From: a virus
DNA: 26,195 nt
IMG/VR virus record: IMGVR_UViG_3300005078_000015
Coordinates: 1 to 26,195 of that record
Strand: one strand, 5' to 3'
Shown here: positions 1 to 8,097 of the stretch, in pieces
Numbering within the stretch: the first letter of the stretch is position 1
Layout of the letters: each line of letters opens with the position of its first letter
The notes under the pieces: generated by a model
Seen by the model: only the letters and a program-made list of their open reading frames with translations
Databases searched by the model: none
Told to the model about the DNA's origin: nothing
Program-made: the position numbers and the translations under genes

Positions 1-522
1 AGTCTTGGGCTAAGTAAAACAGAAACAAACAAACTCTTTGACGCTTATCATGCCGGTGTACCATTCGCAAAGACAACCATGCAAGAAGTAATGGAGGAAG
101 CACAGTACTATGGGCTAATCCACACTATACTGGGAAGAAAAGCACGTTTTGATTTATGGGAACCCTCTGGTTGGGGAAAACACGGTCATGCCCTCACTTA
201 TGAAAAAGCAAGGCGTGTTTATGGTAGTCAAATTAAACGTGCAGGACTTCATAAGGCACTAAATAGAAAATTACAGGGCTCCGCTGCTGATTTAATGAAG
301 AAAGCGATGGTTGATTGCTATGAACAAGGTATTTTTGCGTCCACAGGAATACCACGTCTTACTGTCCATGACGAATTAGATTTTAGCGACAGTGGTAGTG
401 CGGAAGCAAACGAGGCCTTCAAAGAAATGCGTCATGTAATGGAAACCGCAATAAAAATAAAAGTTCCTATTCTTGTGGACGAAGAACGAGGGGTAAGTTG
501 GGGTCGTGTAGAACCTGTTTAG
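1..522 (+). CDS. DNA polymerase, family A (T7-type), C-terminal part
   Basis: The reading frame is open from base 1, so this is the 3' end of a gene that begins outside the window; about 173 residues are visible. Family A phage polymerases copy the phage genome. The segment resembles the palm and fingers end of T7 DNA polymerase: a stretch ending LLGRKARFDLWEP-like (here ILGRKARFDLWEPSG) follows the finger helix, and the motif C triad VHDEL occurs near visible residue 147, carrying the catalytic Asp and Glu. The conserved helix with LNRKLQGSAADLMKKAM precedes it, as in the family. It is the only plus-strand gene seen and marks the end of a replication module. Its last 56 nt overlap the 3' end of the outer spanin gene on the other strand. 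The ATG at 79 is internal and not the true start. Confidence 0.93.
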   Translation, partial: SLGLSKTETNKLFDAYHAGVPFAKTTMQEVMEEAQYYGLIHTILGRKARFDLWEPSGWGKHGHALTYEKARRVYGSQIKRAGLHKALNRKLQGSAADLMKKAMVDCYEQGIFASTGIPRLTVHDELDFSDSGSAEANEAFKEMRHVMETAIKIKVPILVDEERGVSWGRVEPV

Positions 523-772
523 ACTTTACCCATTCTTCTAAAGTGCCCAAGCGGTTTATAACGTTTTTCAACGTAAAGATAAGTTTCTCCCGTTGAATAA
601 GGGCACAGCGGATTGTGGTACAGGGTAGTTCAGGGAAGTCTGGTCTTTCATAAAGAAAAGAAGGCGGTGTTACGTAAACAAGTTCTTTTTCTACAATAAC
701 TTCTGGTTTAGTTTCTTTCGGTGTGCAACTCACCAGTAAGAAGGTGGCTAATATCATAATCCAAGCACGCAT
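467..772 (-). CDS. Outer-membrane spanin lipoprotein (Rz1-like, o-spanin)
   Basis: The 101-residue product starts with a short charged segment, a hydrophobic stretch and the lipobox LVSC, so Cys16 is the predicted lipidated first residue of the mature protein, followed by a Pro/Glu-rich periplasmic segment. O-spanins sit in the outer membrane and join the inner spanin to fuse inner and outer membranes in the last step of lysis of Gram-negative hosts. The ATG is preceded by AGGAG at 6 nt. The first 65 nt overlap the end of the i-spanin gene in another frame, the classic Rz/Rz1 arrangement. The predicted protein is longer than lambda Rz1. The 3' end overlaps the DNA polymerase gene on the opposite strand. 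Called from lipobox, position and partner; no sequence family was matched. Confidence 0.8.
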   Translation of the reverse strand: MRAWIMILATFLLVSCTPKETKPEVIVEKELVYVTPPSFLYERPDFPELPCTTIRCALIQREKLIFTLKNVINRLGTLEEWVKSKQVLHDPNLPLVLRPQE

Positions 773-1085
773 CTTCTGCTCCTTTTATCTCTTCTATAAA
801 AACGTTGCTACGCTTAAGCAACTCGTCTGTTTCTTTTTTTAGCTCTTTTTGAAGTACTTCTGTCTCTTTTTGATTCGCAATTAACTCATTAAGGACATCT
901 AAATTCTTCGCTGTTACTTTCGTTAGACTTCTGTTTAATTCGTTTGTTGCTTCGAGCCTTGTTTCTAACTTATCCACAAGTTCTCTAAGTTCATTTTTCT
1001 CGTCGAACAAAATGTATTTCAGTTCGTAAAGCCCGTAAACTATTGAGATTCCAAGTCCAGCCCATAGTATAATTTTAAAAATCAT
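708..1085 (-). CDS. Inner-membrane spanin (Rz-like, i-spanin)
   Basis: A 125-residue protein with one N-terminal transmembrane helix (about residues 3-21, IFKIILWAGLGISIVYGLY) followed by a long heptad-rich coiled coil (about 28-105) and a short C-terminal tail. This is the type II topology of inner spanins, which span the periplasm by binding the outer lipoprotein spanin. The gene starts with an ATGA overlap with the endolysin stop and encloses the start of the o-spanin gene at its 3' end, completing an endolysin, i-spanin, o-spanin cassette. Sequence similarity to lambda Rz is not evident by eye. The call rests on topology and gene order, which are strong for this pair. Confidence 0.8.
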   Translation of the reverse strand: MIFKIILWAGLGISIVYGLYELKYILFDEKNELRELVDKLETRLEATNELNRSLTKVTAKNLDVLNELIANQKETEVLQKELKKETDELLKRSNVFIEEIKGAEDACLDYDISHLLTGELHTERN

Positions 1086-1630
1086 AATTTAATCCTCTGC
1101 TTAATCCAGCCATAAACAAATTCTTCTTGTGTTTTATTTCTTTGTGCAAGAAAAAGAAAATATTCCCCAAGAAAGATGTTAAGTGCTTTAAGTAAAACAT
1201 CTTCGTCTCTAACAGAAAGATAAGCATTTAAAGCAAAAATTGTTTTTTCTCTAAGCAAACCATCTACTTTTAAGTCGTTGTAAAGTTTCTCACGCAAATT
1301 AAAAGCATTTAAAGACTTTTGAAGAAAGACCACAATCCGTCCTTGTCCAATAACAACACTGCTCAAAAAAAGAAATTCTGCTATGTTACTGGAAGTTGTG
1401 TCTACTTTAATAAACCAAGGACGAACCCAATAGTCGGAAAAATAAATCTTTTTTGCAAAGGCTAATGTCAGGTCGTGCATCTTCCCTTTGTAACCAAATG
1501 AACGCGCCGTCTTTTCAGTTATACCGTACTTTGTCTGACCCCCGAGGTCATTGCAGTTATCAACGTAATCACCCTCCTTCTCAAGAAGGTGGTTAAATAA
1601 TTGGTTAAATCTGTCACCGTACTCATTCAT
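1082..1630 (-). CDS. Endolysin, glycoside hydrolase family 108 (muramidase)
   Basis: 182 residues. The N-terminal part matches the GH108 signature: EKEGDYVDNCNDLGGQTKYG at residues 17-36, where Glu19 in the EGxYV motif is the expected catalytic acid. This family cleaves the glycan backbone of peptidoglycan. The C-terminal half, with a segment like YNDLKVDGLLREKTIFALNAY, resembles the peptidoglycan-binding domain (PG_binding_3) commonly paired with GH108. There is no signal peptide or N-terminal membrane anchor, so the enzyme should need a holin to reach the cell wall. No holin is adjacent; a candidate lies about 20 kb upstream. The gene overlaps both neighbours by 4 nt (ATGA), indicating coupled translation with the fibre gene before it and the spanin after it. 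Confidence 0.9.
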   Translation of the reverse strand: MNEYGDRFNQLFNHLLEKEGDYVDNCNDLGGQTKYGITEKTARSFGYKGKMHDLTLAFAKKIYFSDYWVRPWFIKVDTTSSNIAEFLFLSSVVIGQGRIVVFLQKSLNAFNLREKLYNDLKVDGLLREKTIFALNAYLSVRDEDVLLKALNIFLGEYFLFLAQRNKTQEEFVYGWIKQRIKL

Positions 1631-3573
1631 GTTTCTATAAACCCAAAATCACGCAGTATTTGAAGAACATTGTTAAGTTTATTCTTAACCTCTGTTAAGT
1701 CGGCGGGTGTGGCAGCATTGGGGATTGCAGGTTGTGTCGGCAAGGTCGGACTACCGTTCTTCATAGAAAACTCTTCTGTCTTAACAGCATTAGCGGCCAT
1801 TGAGTTATTTACACTTAGGCTGGCGTCCATGTCCACAAAAAGCAACGAAGAGTTAAAAGTGAAGTTTTGCGCGGCAGTAACATAAGTGCCCCAAGGAGAA
1901 CTAAAATCACCTGTCAGTGTAAGTTTGTCTATGGAAGTGTCACCGTTAGGAAAGGAAACCGTTCCTGCTTGAACTGTGAAGCCGTCACCAAAAGTAACGC
2001 CGTTATAAGAAGGGTCTCCACCAATAGGGGCTGCAAAAGTAGTGTTATGGTAGAAGTATGTCTGTGTATCGAACCTCTGGGTGTGTGCCCCGAATACTAC
2101 GAAACCAGTTGTATTAAAGTCTACAGAAACATCCACAATTAAGCTGTTTACATTAAGTGTTTCCGCAGTAACGAAGTCAAGAGACGTGCCCCCGTTAACA
2201 AACAAATCCCCGTTAACGTTAACGTCCCTTGTAACGTCTACATCTTTAGTAAAACCCACTGTTTCTAAGAAACTGTTAGTACTCGCGTTGCTTGTAAAGG
2301 AGGAACCGTCGACGGTCAATGACCAGTTACACAAGAGGTCATTTTCCATAGTTACAGGGTCGTTAAAAACTGCTTGTCCATCAAAAAAACAAGACCCTTG
2401 TGTTCTCATATTACCGCGAACATCTAAAAGTCCGAATGTTTTTGCACCGCCAATGAACTCTGGCATAATGTCTAAAGAAAACGTCCCTGACTCCTGATAC
2501 CAACCTGTTCCAGTAACGTAAACCGTGTCGTTGCTTATATGTAAGTCACCACCTGAAAATTCTGCTGTACCTGTGCCACCTGCACCAGTAAATTCAAAAG
2601 AATCCGTAATAGTTATGTCAGTTAAATTTGCCGAACCAGTTAAAGGAGAATCTGTTACAACATTCCCTTTTAACCGAATTGTTTGTGAACCGTCCTCCGC
2701 TCCTATTACAATTTCGTTACTGGCAGGGAAACTTGTCTGATTGCCTATTGCGACACTATTGACAGGAAGCACAACTACGCCCATTGTATAGTTAGTGTTT
2801 TCCATAACAGCGGGTAGGTTCGTGTTCTTTATTAGAACAGTATTGTTGTCCAAAACCTCCGCCTGAAATTTCCCGATAACAGCATCACCGTTATCGTTGT
2901 CTATTATGTGGACGATGATGGTTCCTTCCTCACCGTTCAATGTAGTAGTTATGGTGGTATCACCGTCAAACGTAACATCGTTAGGTGTTATTGTGTATTC
3001 CTCGTCAAAAGAACCAATTAACTTTTCTTGAAGAAGAGTTCCAAAACCAAAAAACAAAGAACGATTAACGTCTTCGAGTGGTGCGCCTAAGTAAAAGTGG
3101 TTCCCAATTTGACCAAAACCAGCTTTATTGTCCACATTAAATTCGTTTTTGACTAAAACTCTCTCAGAGGAGCCGTCACCTCCATAACCAACAGTAAGTC
3201 CTCCAGGAATAGCGTAGTCTACTGTGTTCCCTATAAAATCGTTCTGGTTCTCAGAAATATAACCTGCCTTAACATTCCCAACAGAAGTCCTGCCTGCTTC
3301 TCGGGCATTCCAAGCACGTAAATTAACTATGTGGTAAGCGTCTTCGTCTGTTTCCATATAACGAACTAAGACTTCCTCCCCTTCCGCAAAAGCATCCCAA
3401 GGTATTTGTAAAGAACCGTTTGGTGCAAAAAGGTTTCTTTCGTCGTCAGGAACACCGTTCTCAATCCTAAGAATCTTGGTTATGTGGACACTTGGTTCGC
3501 CTTCCATTTTAACAAGGAACAATTTTCCGTTGTAAAGTGGGGTGTTGTCGTCTATTGTGATTATCTTAGCCAT
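1627..3573 (-). CDS. Tail fibre or appendage structural protein, 648 aa
   Basis: Large acidic beta-rich protein. The N-terminal ~100 residues look globular. They are followed by a Gly-rich linker (about 98-180), a Thr/Asp-rich region, and then a long series of short beta repeats of the kind LNVNSLIVDVSVDFNTTGFV (about 430-600), typical of elongated phage fibres. The final ~40 residues are Pro/Ala-rich and then form an amphipathic helix, LTEVKNKLNNVLQILRDFGF, a C-terminal ending common in phage fibre and virion appendage proteins that probably trimerises. It sits after the baseplate genes and directly before lysis, where receptor-binding genes are usual. The specific receptor or enzyme activity cannot be told. 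No known depolymerase motif was recognised. Confidence 0.65.
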   Translation of the reverse strand: MAKIITIDDNTPLYNGKLFLVKMEGEPSVHITKILRIENGVPDDERNLFAPNGSLQIPWDAFAEGEEVLVRYMETDEDAYHIVNLRAWNAREAGRTSVGNVKAGYISENQNDFIGNTVDYAIPGGLTVGYGGDGSSERVLVKNEFNVDNKAGFGQIGNHFYLGAPLEDVNRSLFFGFGTLLQEKLIGSFDEEYTITPNDVTFDGDTTITTTLNGEEGTIIVHIIDNDNGDAVIGKFQAEVLDNNTVLIKNTNLPAVMENTNYTMGVVVLPVNSVAIGNQTSFPASNEIVIGAEDGSQTIRLKGNVVTDSPLTGSANLTDITITDSFEFTGAGGTGTAEFSGGDLHISNDTVYVTGTGWYQESGTFSLDIMPEFIGGAKTFGLLDVRGNMRTQGSCFFDGQAVFNDPVTMENDLLCNWSLTVDGSSFTSNASTNSFLETVGFTKDVDVTRDVNVNGDLFVNGGTSLDFVTAETLNVNSLIVDVSVDFNTTGFVVFGAHTQRFDTQTYFYHNTTFAAPIGGDPSYNGVTFGDGFTVQAGTVSFPNGDTSIDKLTLTGDFSSPWGTYVTAAQNFTFNSSLLFVDMDASLSVNNSMAANAVKTEEFSMKNGSPTLPTQPAIPNAATPADLTEVKNKLNNVLQILRDFGFIET

Positions 3574-3581
3574 TGTCTTCT

Positions 3582-4424
3582 TTAATGCTCGTGAAAAGTT
3601 AAACTACCTACTTCGAAAGTTTGTGCTGTACTTACGAACCCATGTTTGTCTGAAACACCTCCTGTGGTCAGTTCCTCTACAAAGCTTATTTTTTTATTTA
3701 AGGAAGGAATTTCTAAGACCGTCCCACCGACCTCTTGGTCTCTGTAGACATAAAAAGAACTTATTTTTCTTTCGAAAAACGAAGCGCCAAATTCGGTTCC
3801 TGTAACAGTTTGTGAAACAGTACCGTTATTTGTGTATGCACGGAAAAGAGGTTTTAAATTGTGCCCAGTTTTATTGTATTGCAACCCTACTTCTACCCTC
3901 TGGTAGCGTCCAACGCAATTAAAGCAAATTCCAATAAAATCAGTGGACTCGGATAAAGGGTTCCTTTTTAACATAAAACTTATTTTCCCTTTTAAATTAG
4001 TTGAGTCTACTCCACAGTCTGTATAAAGTGGGTAAAGGCCTGAAACAGCACAAACTGCGGAGCTACGTCCTGTCATGTAGTACTTTAGTGCCGCGTTACC
4101 TGCTTCGTTACTTAATACAGCACCCTTGTCTGGTGTCTTGCTTGTCAAGTCCGTACCGTAAGCACCGTTAAAGTAGTCCCTGTAATAAAGACTTAAGTCT
4201 AACCCTGAAACAGCCGTCGCCATTGCGATAGGTGGTTTTTCCGTATTTAACTGATTTCTGTAGATAAGGGAGGATAGTCTGTTTATTAACCCGTTAAAGA
4301 AGTCTCTTTGCGCAGCCCCTCCTGAAAAACCATAAGCGGACTCAGCAGGACTTAGTACTTTATTGGGCTCTGGAGGAGCTGTTGCAAACAGCTCACTTTC
4401 CTCCATTTTAGGTATCTCAGGCAT
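3582..4424 (-). CDS. Probable tail fibre or virion appendage protein, 280 aa
   Basis: The family was not recognised. The N-terminal 45 residues are Pro/Glu-rich (a short attachment or linker segment). A helical stretch follows (FFNGLINRLSSLIYRNQLNT, about 43-62), and the remaining two thirds are beta-rich with many aromatic, Asn and Gly residues, like receptor-binding or capping domains. It lies 8 nt before the larger fibre gene and starts in a 1-nt overlap with the upstream gene, in a run of four non-enzymatic structural genes after the baseplate wedge. Position and composition support a distal tail component. It could instead be a fibre assembly partner of the following 648-aa protein. Confidence 0.5.
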   Translation of the reverse strand: MPEIPKMEESELFATAPPEPNKVLSPAESAYGFSGGAAQRDFFNGLINRLSSLIYRNQLNTEKPPIAMATAVSGLDLSLYYRDYFNGAYGTDLTSKTPDKGAVLSNEAGNAALKYYMTGRSSAVCAVSGLYPLYTDCGVDSTNLKGKISFMLKRNPLSESTDFIGICFNCVGRYQRVEVGLQYNKTGHNLKPLFRAYTNNGTVSQTVTGTEFGASFFERKISSFYVYRDQEVGGTVLEIPSLNKKISFVEELTTGGVSDKHGFVSTAQTFEVGSLTFHEH

Positions 4425-4882
4425 TATTGTTCCTCTACATAGGTGAATCCGGCACCGTTGTTTCTATAAACAGGAACCCACACAGCAAGGAAATTGTTTA
4501 GGTCTGCGCTATTCGCTATGATAAGGGTATTTCCGTTCTTAAATTTAATAGGCACATTTGTTTGTCCACTAATTGCATCCATAAGAACTTTAGTAAAGAC
4601 AACACTTGCTAAGTCGTCAGAAGTAGCTGAACAAACAACAGAGTTATAAGTAACCCCGTTCTCTTTAGCAGTTTTTTGTTGTACTGATAATTGTGCCTCT
4701 GACCAAGTATCACTAAACACTGCTTTTGTGTCTTCAAACGAACCTCTATTGACCCCGTTTATCCTTACAGCACTTTTGTCAATTTCTACTTCAACAAGAC
4801 CTTCTTCTTGTTTTTGGAGTAACTGAACAAAGAGTTCTTCTGTAGGGCTTAAGTTTATATCACCGAAAATTGAAGATGTCAT
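4424..4882 (-). CDS. Putative tail fibre assembly or accessory protein, 152 aa
   Basis: A compact soluble protein lying between two fibre-type genes. It has an acidic N-terminal half and a C-terminal segment containing KFKNGNTLIIANSADLNNFL and then VPVYRNNGAGF. This weakly resembles the C-terminal domain (DUF4376-like) of small proteins encoded next to tail fibres, where a short strand and helix follow a conserved Asn/Gly turn. Such proteins can be fibre chaperones or minor tail components. The match is by eye and weak. No signal peptide, membrane segment or catalytic motif is visible. The gene ends in a 1-nt overlap with the next gene. Confidence 0.4.
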   Translation of the reverse strand: MTSSIFGDINLSPTEELFVQLLQKQEEGLVEVEIDKSAVRINGVNRGSFEDTKAVFSDTWSEAQLSVQQKTAKENGVTYNSVVCSATSDDLASVVFTKVLMDAISGQTNVPIKFKNGNTLIIANSADLNNFLAVWVPVYRNNGAGFTYVEEQ

Positions 4883-4893
4883 ATTATTCTCCT

Positions 4894-5616
4894 TTAAACT
4901 GGAACAGCTCTGTGTTCTTTTATGTAAAGTTTAGGAATACCGAAATGAAGTGTTCCACTATACGTTGCGTTTATGAAAGCGGAAAGCTTAATGTTAAGTG
5001 TTTGCCCTTTAGAGAAAGTATCGAACGGGTTGTTTCCTTGGTAAGCACTGTATTCTGCGTTCAATAGCCTGTGTACTCTTTGTTGCCCGAAGTAAACAGA
5101 GGCGTTTCCGGTAGTCCCGTAGCGTGCGGAACCATAGACGCTTGTTATAACCACTTGGTCATTTACAAGAAGGTGAACAATACCAACACAATTTTTTCCT
5201 TGGTGAGGAAACGTCTGTATATTTGCTTCAAACCCTGCCGAAATGAAGACATTACCTTCCGCTTGAACTGTGTGTGTTGCTTGAACAACGGTAACTGCAG
5301 AACTTACTCCAGGAGAATTAACTCTGTGGATAGACTTTAAAGAAGTACTGTCAAAAACATAGTAACCAAGCAAACCGCTTCTTTCAACTTCAAAATTAAA
5401 GTTGTTAACTGTTTCACTAAGTACCGTTATATTCGCCTCAGCAATGCTTAAGCGGTTATCTAACGAATGAAGAGCATCATCCGTTCTGTTAAACCACCAA
5501 TTAAAGTGCTCGGGGTTTGCGTCACCACAACCAAAACCAGTGGCTAAGTAAGGTGGTCTTACTTTATCCCCCGCATTTTCGCACCATATCGAAAAATCTG
5601 TAAAATCGAAACTCAT
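4894..5616 (-). CDS. Tail fibre/receptor-binding-type protein, 240 aa
   Basis: The N-terminal ~55 residues match a motif seen at the start of many small phage tail fibres: a PPYLATGFGCGDANPEHFNW block followed by WFNRTDDALHSLDNRL, which leads into a coiled coil (about 42-72, LDNRLSIAEANITVLSETVN). The rest is a beta-rich C-terminal domain rich in Ser, Val, Asn and Tyr. This pattern (attachment, trimeric stalk, distal lectin-like domain) suggests a short fibre. The start is well supported: AGGAG lies 8 nt upstream of the ATG in AGGAGATACTAAATG, and the gene directly follows the DUF2612 baseplate gene with no intergenic base. The exact partner on the baseplate cannot be read from sequence. Confidence 0.6.
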   Translation of the reverse strand: MSFDFTDFSIWCENAGDKVRPPYLATGFGCGDANPEHFNWWFNRTDDALHSLDNRLSIAEANITVLSETVNNFNFEVERSGLLGYYVFDSTSLKSIHRVNSPGVSSAVTVVQATHTVQAEGNVFISAGFEANIQTFPHQGKNCVGIVHLLVNDQVVITSVYGSARYGTTGNASVYFGQQRVHRLLNAEYSAYQGNNPFDTFSKGQTLNIKLSAFINATYSGTLHFGIPKLYIKEHRAVPV

Positions 5617-6417
5617 TTAGTATCTCCTATGAAATAAACCGCTACAAAAACCACCAAGCCAATCGCCACAACAATCTGAACCTCCGAAACCAAAAACAGG
5701 CACATCAAAGGATTCATACAGGGAAACTTTAACACCAATGGGGGCAGGAAGCAATAATTTATAAAAATCTAAAAGCAACTTTTCTTCCGTGGTAAATTTT
5801 CTTCCAACGTTAAAAGTTACTTCCCCACTTCTTTCTTGTAAAAAATAAACTTGGTCACCAAACAAAATCTGTAAACCAAGTTTTATGTCGCTTAAACTGT
5901 TATCACTGTTATCCGAAAGAATCTTTAGTCGTAACAGTTTAGCGTAATGTTCGTCGTCCTCAAAACAGTAATCTTCATATTCTGGAAGTTTGCCACAGTT
6001 AAATTCGCCTTCACAAAAACCAAGTACAGTAGACTCATCTGGGGAACAACATATAGTCGGTGTATTCATACTGTCATTTTTTGATTTCCAAGAACCAGAG
6101 TCTAAGCCTGTTAAGTATGCTGGGTCTTCCTTTACTGTTTCTCCGTCCACATAATCAAAACCGAACCAGAACTTTTGTAGTTGGGTAAAACCGAACCAAC
6201 GTTTCTTTTTTATATTACAGAAACACCGCGGAAAGTTAACAATCTCTCCGAGCCTATCAAGACCAACGATTTCTGTTTCACAAAGGGCAAGTTGAATCGC
6301 CTCTAAGTCTTTTAAATAAACTTTAATAAAGTCCTTAAAGTTATTAGACTCCCTGTACTGTGTTGCTATTTTCTCGAGGGTGTCATTTACAAGGCGACCT
6401 TCTTCATAACAGCTCAT
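5617..6417 (-). CDS. Baseplate wedge protein, DUF2612-like (gpI-like)
   Basis: 266 residues following the gpJ-like gene in a 14-nt overlap, the expected position for the gpI/DUF2612 component that links the baseplate wedge to the fibres. The fold pattern fits: an N-terminal helical region with LDRLGEIVNFPR, a middle segment on handling a short helix bundle (YAKLLRLKILSDNSDNSLSD), and a C-terminal KLLLPAPIGVKVSLYE strand typical of DUF2612 proteins. The protein is rich in cysteine (12 Cys by count, including CFC, two CC pairs, FCEGEFNCG and GGFCSG), unusual for a cytoplasmically assembled virion part. The C-terminus ends in a Gly/Cys/aromatic cluster that resembles a motif in the upstream gpJ-like protein. 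Confidence 0.75.
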   Translation of the reverse strand: MSCYEEGRLVNDTLEKIATQYRESNNFKDFIKVYLKDLEAIQLALCETEIVGLDRLGEIVNFPRCFCNIKKKRWFGFTQLQKFWFGFDYVDGETVKEDPAYLTGLDSGSWKSKNDSMNTPTICCSPDESTVLGFCEGEFNCGKLPEYEDYCFEDDEHYAKLLRLKILSDNSDNSLSDIKLGLQILFGDQVYFLQERSGEVTFNVGRKFTTEEKLLLDFYKLLLPAPIGVKVSLYESFDVPVFGFGGSDCCGDWLGGFCSGLFHRRY

Positions 6418-7738
6418 CTAAGCAATCCTCCGCAACTGTATTATCAAACTTGTCGAGAACTTTTAGTGTAATTCCTTGCGGAAGAAAAACTGGTCTTTCG
6501 TTCCAACGCATCGCTATAGATTCAACTGTCCAATCAAAATCACGACCCCATCTTCCCTTACAGAAACCACCAGAGTCCCATGAAGCCTCTGGATTGTTAC
6601 CACAAAAAGAAAAAACATAGTGATGTTTTGCCATAGACAGGTTTGTTATCTCAAGACCAGGAATGCTGGAAAAAGCAGCATAAAGTCTGCTTCTTATAAG
6701 TGGTTGCCCTATACCAAAACCACCACAGTCCTGCCTATTGTCTTCAAGTAAAGAAATAAGCTTGTCTTTAAGTCCTGTTAAATCGTGTGGTTGACAACCG
6801 CAACGACTGTCCACATAACGAACTTCTATGTCTAAAAGGGCGATAACCTCTCTTGGACGACTAAACCGAATGGGGTGACAAACCCCTTGCTCGTCAGTTA
6901 TTTTAAAAGTAGTAGAACCGTAACTACCTATCCCAGCGGGATGGTTTTCCCAGAGAGTCTGCGCAATAGCAGAGTCGTCCCCTCCTTCGATAACCAGCCC
7001 GTAACTGTGTGCCGGTATCTCCTTTATATCAGTAGCATAACCAGAGTTAACGTAAAGAACAGACTCTTTAACGTCGGGAAGCCCCCTAAGTAAGTTTTCT
7101 AACCGAATAACTGTATTTGGTGTGGAAACACCGTTCCTTCTCCCTATTAACCGTTGCCTTATTTCTTCGTCTGTTTCCTCTGCCTTAACTAACACACCAA
7201 CAATCGTTTCCTCGTTGTTTATGACAGTTGTTCCAGCAGGGAAGTCACCGATTATGGTATCAATGGAACCGATTGTAATGGTAACTGGGTTCTCATTTAA
7301 AGGTGAAGCATGTACAACACCGTTTCCGTTAGAGTCAAGTATTATTGTAGATTCAGAAAAAACTGAAACAGACTGTCCTGTAGAAAAGAACTCGGTTCCC
7401 CTTTCTATAACTAAACCCGCGTCCCCGTTTATCGTAATGTTTAGACCACTGTAACGTGCCGGTGTTCTTTTGGGTAAACCAAAGAGCTCAAGAAGTTCGT
7501 CAAGTCTTGCACCAGTCGCCGAGTTAGGGTCTATTGACTGGTAAATGTTCTCTGCAAGTTCCCACAAAATACTGTGAGCATAAGACATCATGCCGTTAAA
7601 CTGTCCGTGCGGTGATTGCGGTGCTAAGTTTGTGTTTTGACCAAAGACTTCCTTAACCCCTGAATCGAAATCAGCAAGTATTTCGTTTAATCTTTTTCTA
7701 TTAAAACCCTCGGGGGTTACACCATAAGGTTCTGGCAT
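6404..7738 (-). CDS. Baseplate wedge protein, gpJ-like (baseplate_J)
   Basis: 444 residues with the features of the P2 gpJ / Mu gp47 / T4 gp6 family, which forms the ring that holds the contractile sheath baseplate together and opens on infection. The N-terminus has the usual NTNLAPQSPHGQFNGMMSYA and the helix ending SATGARLDELLELFGLPKR, a family hallmark. Next comes a beta domain (AGLVIERGTEFFS), the EETDEEIRQRLIGRRNG helix, and the HPAGIGSYG motif, all in the normal order and at normal length. The C-terminal 90 residues carry a Cys-rich insert (CRCGCQPHD, GGFCKG). Starts in a TAATG 1-nt overlap with the gp25-like gene. Confidence 0.9.
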   Translation of the reverse strand: MPEPYGVTPEGFNRKRLNEILADFDSGVKEVFGQNTNLAPQSPHGQFNGMMSYAHSILWELAENIYQSIDPNSATGARLDELLELFGLPKRTPARYSGLNITINGDAGLVIERGTEFFSTGQSVSVFSESTIILDSNGNGVVHASPLNENPVTITIGSIDTIIGDFPAGTTVINNEETIVGVLVKAEETDEEIRQRLIGRRNGVSTPNTVIRLENLLRGLPDVKESVLYVNSGYATDIKEIPAHSYGLVIEGGDDSAIAQTLWENHPAGIGSYGSTTFKITDEQGVCHPIRFSRPREVIALLDIEVRYVDSRCGCQPHDLTGLKDKLISLLEDNRQDCGGFGIGQPLIRSRLYAAFSSIPGLEITNLSMAKHHYVFSFCGNNPEASWDSGGFCKGRWGRDFDWTVESIAMRWNERPVFLPQGITLKVLDKFDNTVAEDCLDELL

Positions 7739-8097
7739 TATAGTTTCTCCTCAAGTAAGCCGTATTTTGTCTTAACAGCAAAACTGATTATTTGGTAAGC
7801 CCTCTTTGAGTAATCAAACCTACTATCAAAAGAGAGTAGCTCCTCTACGCCGTCTGTGTCTATTATTTCTTTCTTTAGGTAAGCATCTGCAAGTGCTTTC
7901 TTTTCTGGTTTTTTAAAAATTTCTTGAAACCAAGGAAGACCAGCATCCCTGTCCAAAAACCACTCCTCATAAAAAAACCAAATCCGTTCTTTTATGTGCT
8001 GTCTGACCTCCTCGACACCTACAACACGACCAATCTCACCTGAACTGTCCACAAACATATCCCAAGTATTATCGTCTAACGCCCAACAATTAGCCAT
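7738..8097 (-). CDS. Baseplate wedge protein, gp25/gpW-like
   Basis: The family (T4 gp25, P2 gpW) is a small wedge protein that nucleates sheath assembly. Its signature is visible: EEVRQHIKERIWFFYEEWFLDRDAGLPWFQEIF, here split as VRQHIKERIWFFYEEWFLDR and then DAGLPWFQEIFKKPEKK, followed by the DGVEELLSFDS strand. The product is 119 residues from the ATG at 8097. That ATG is preferred over an in-frame TTG at 8118 because AGGTGG lies just upstream and the resulting 8-nt overlap (ATGGCTAA) with the spike gene recurs elsewhere in this operon. Flanked by spike and gpJ genes in the usual order. Confidence 0.9.
   Translation of the reverse strand: MANCWALDDNTWDMFVDSSGEIGRVVGVEEVRQHIKERIWFFYEEWFLDRDAGLPWFQEIFKKPEKKALADAYLKKEIIDTDGVEELLSFDSRFDYSKRAYQIISFAVKTKYGLLEEKL

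Noticed and set aside
440-490. Weak hairpin with T-rich tail on the minus strand after the o-spanin stop
   Set aside because: Only about 5 bp of AT-rich stem; not enough for a terminator call, and it is within the polymerase coding region.
1670-2740. Several plus-strand ORFs opposite the 648-aa fibre gene
   Set aside because: They are shadows of the real minus-strand gene, as shown by low-complexity Thr/Ser/Val composition and lack of SD sites.
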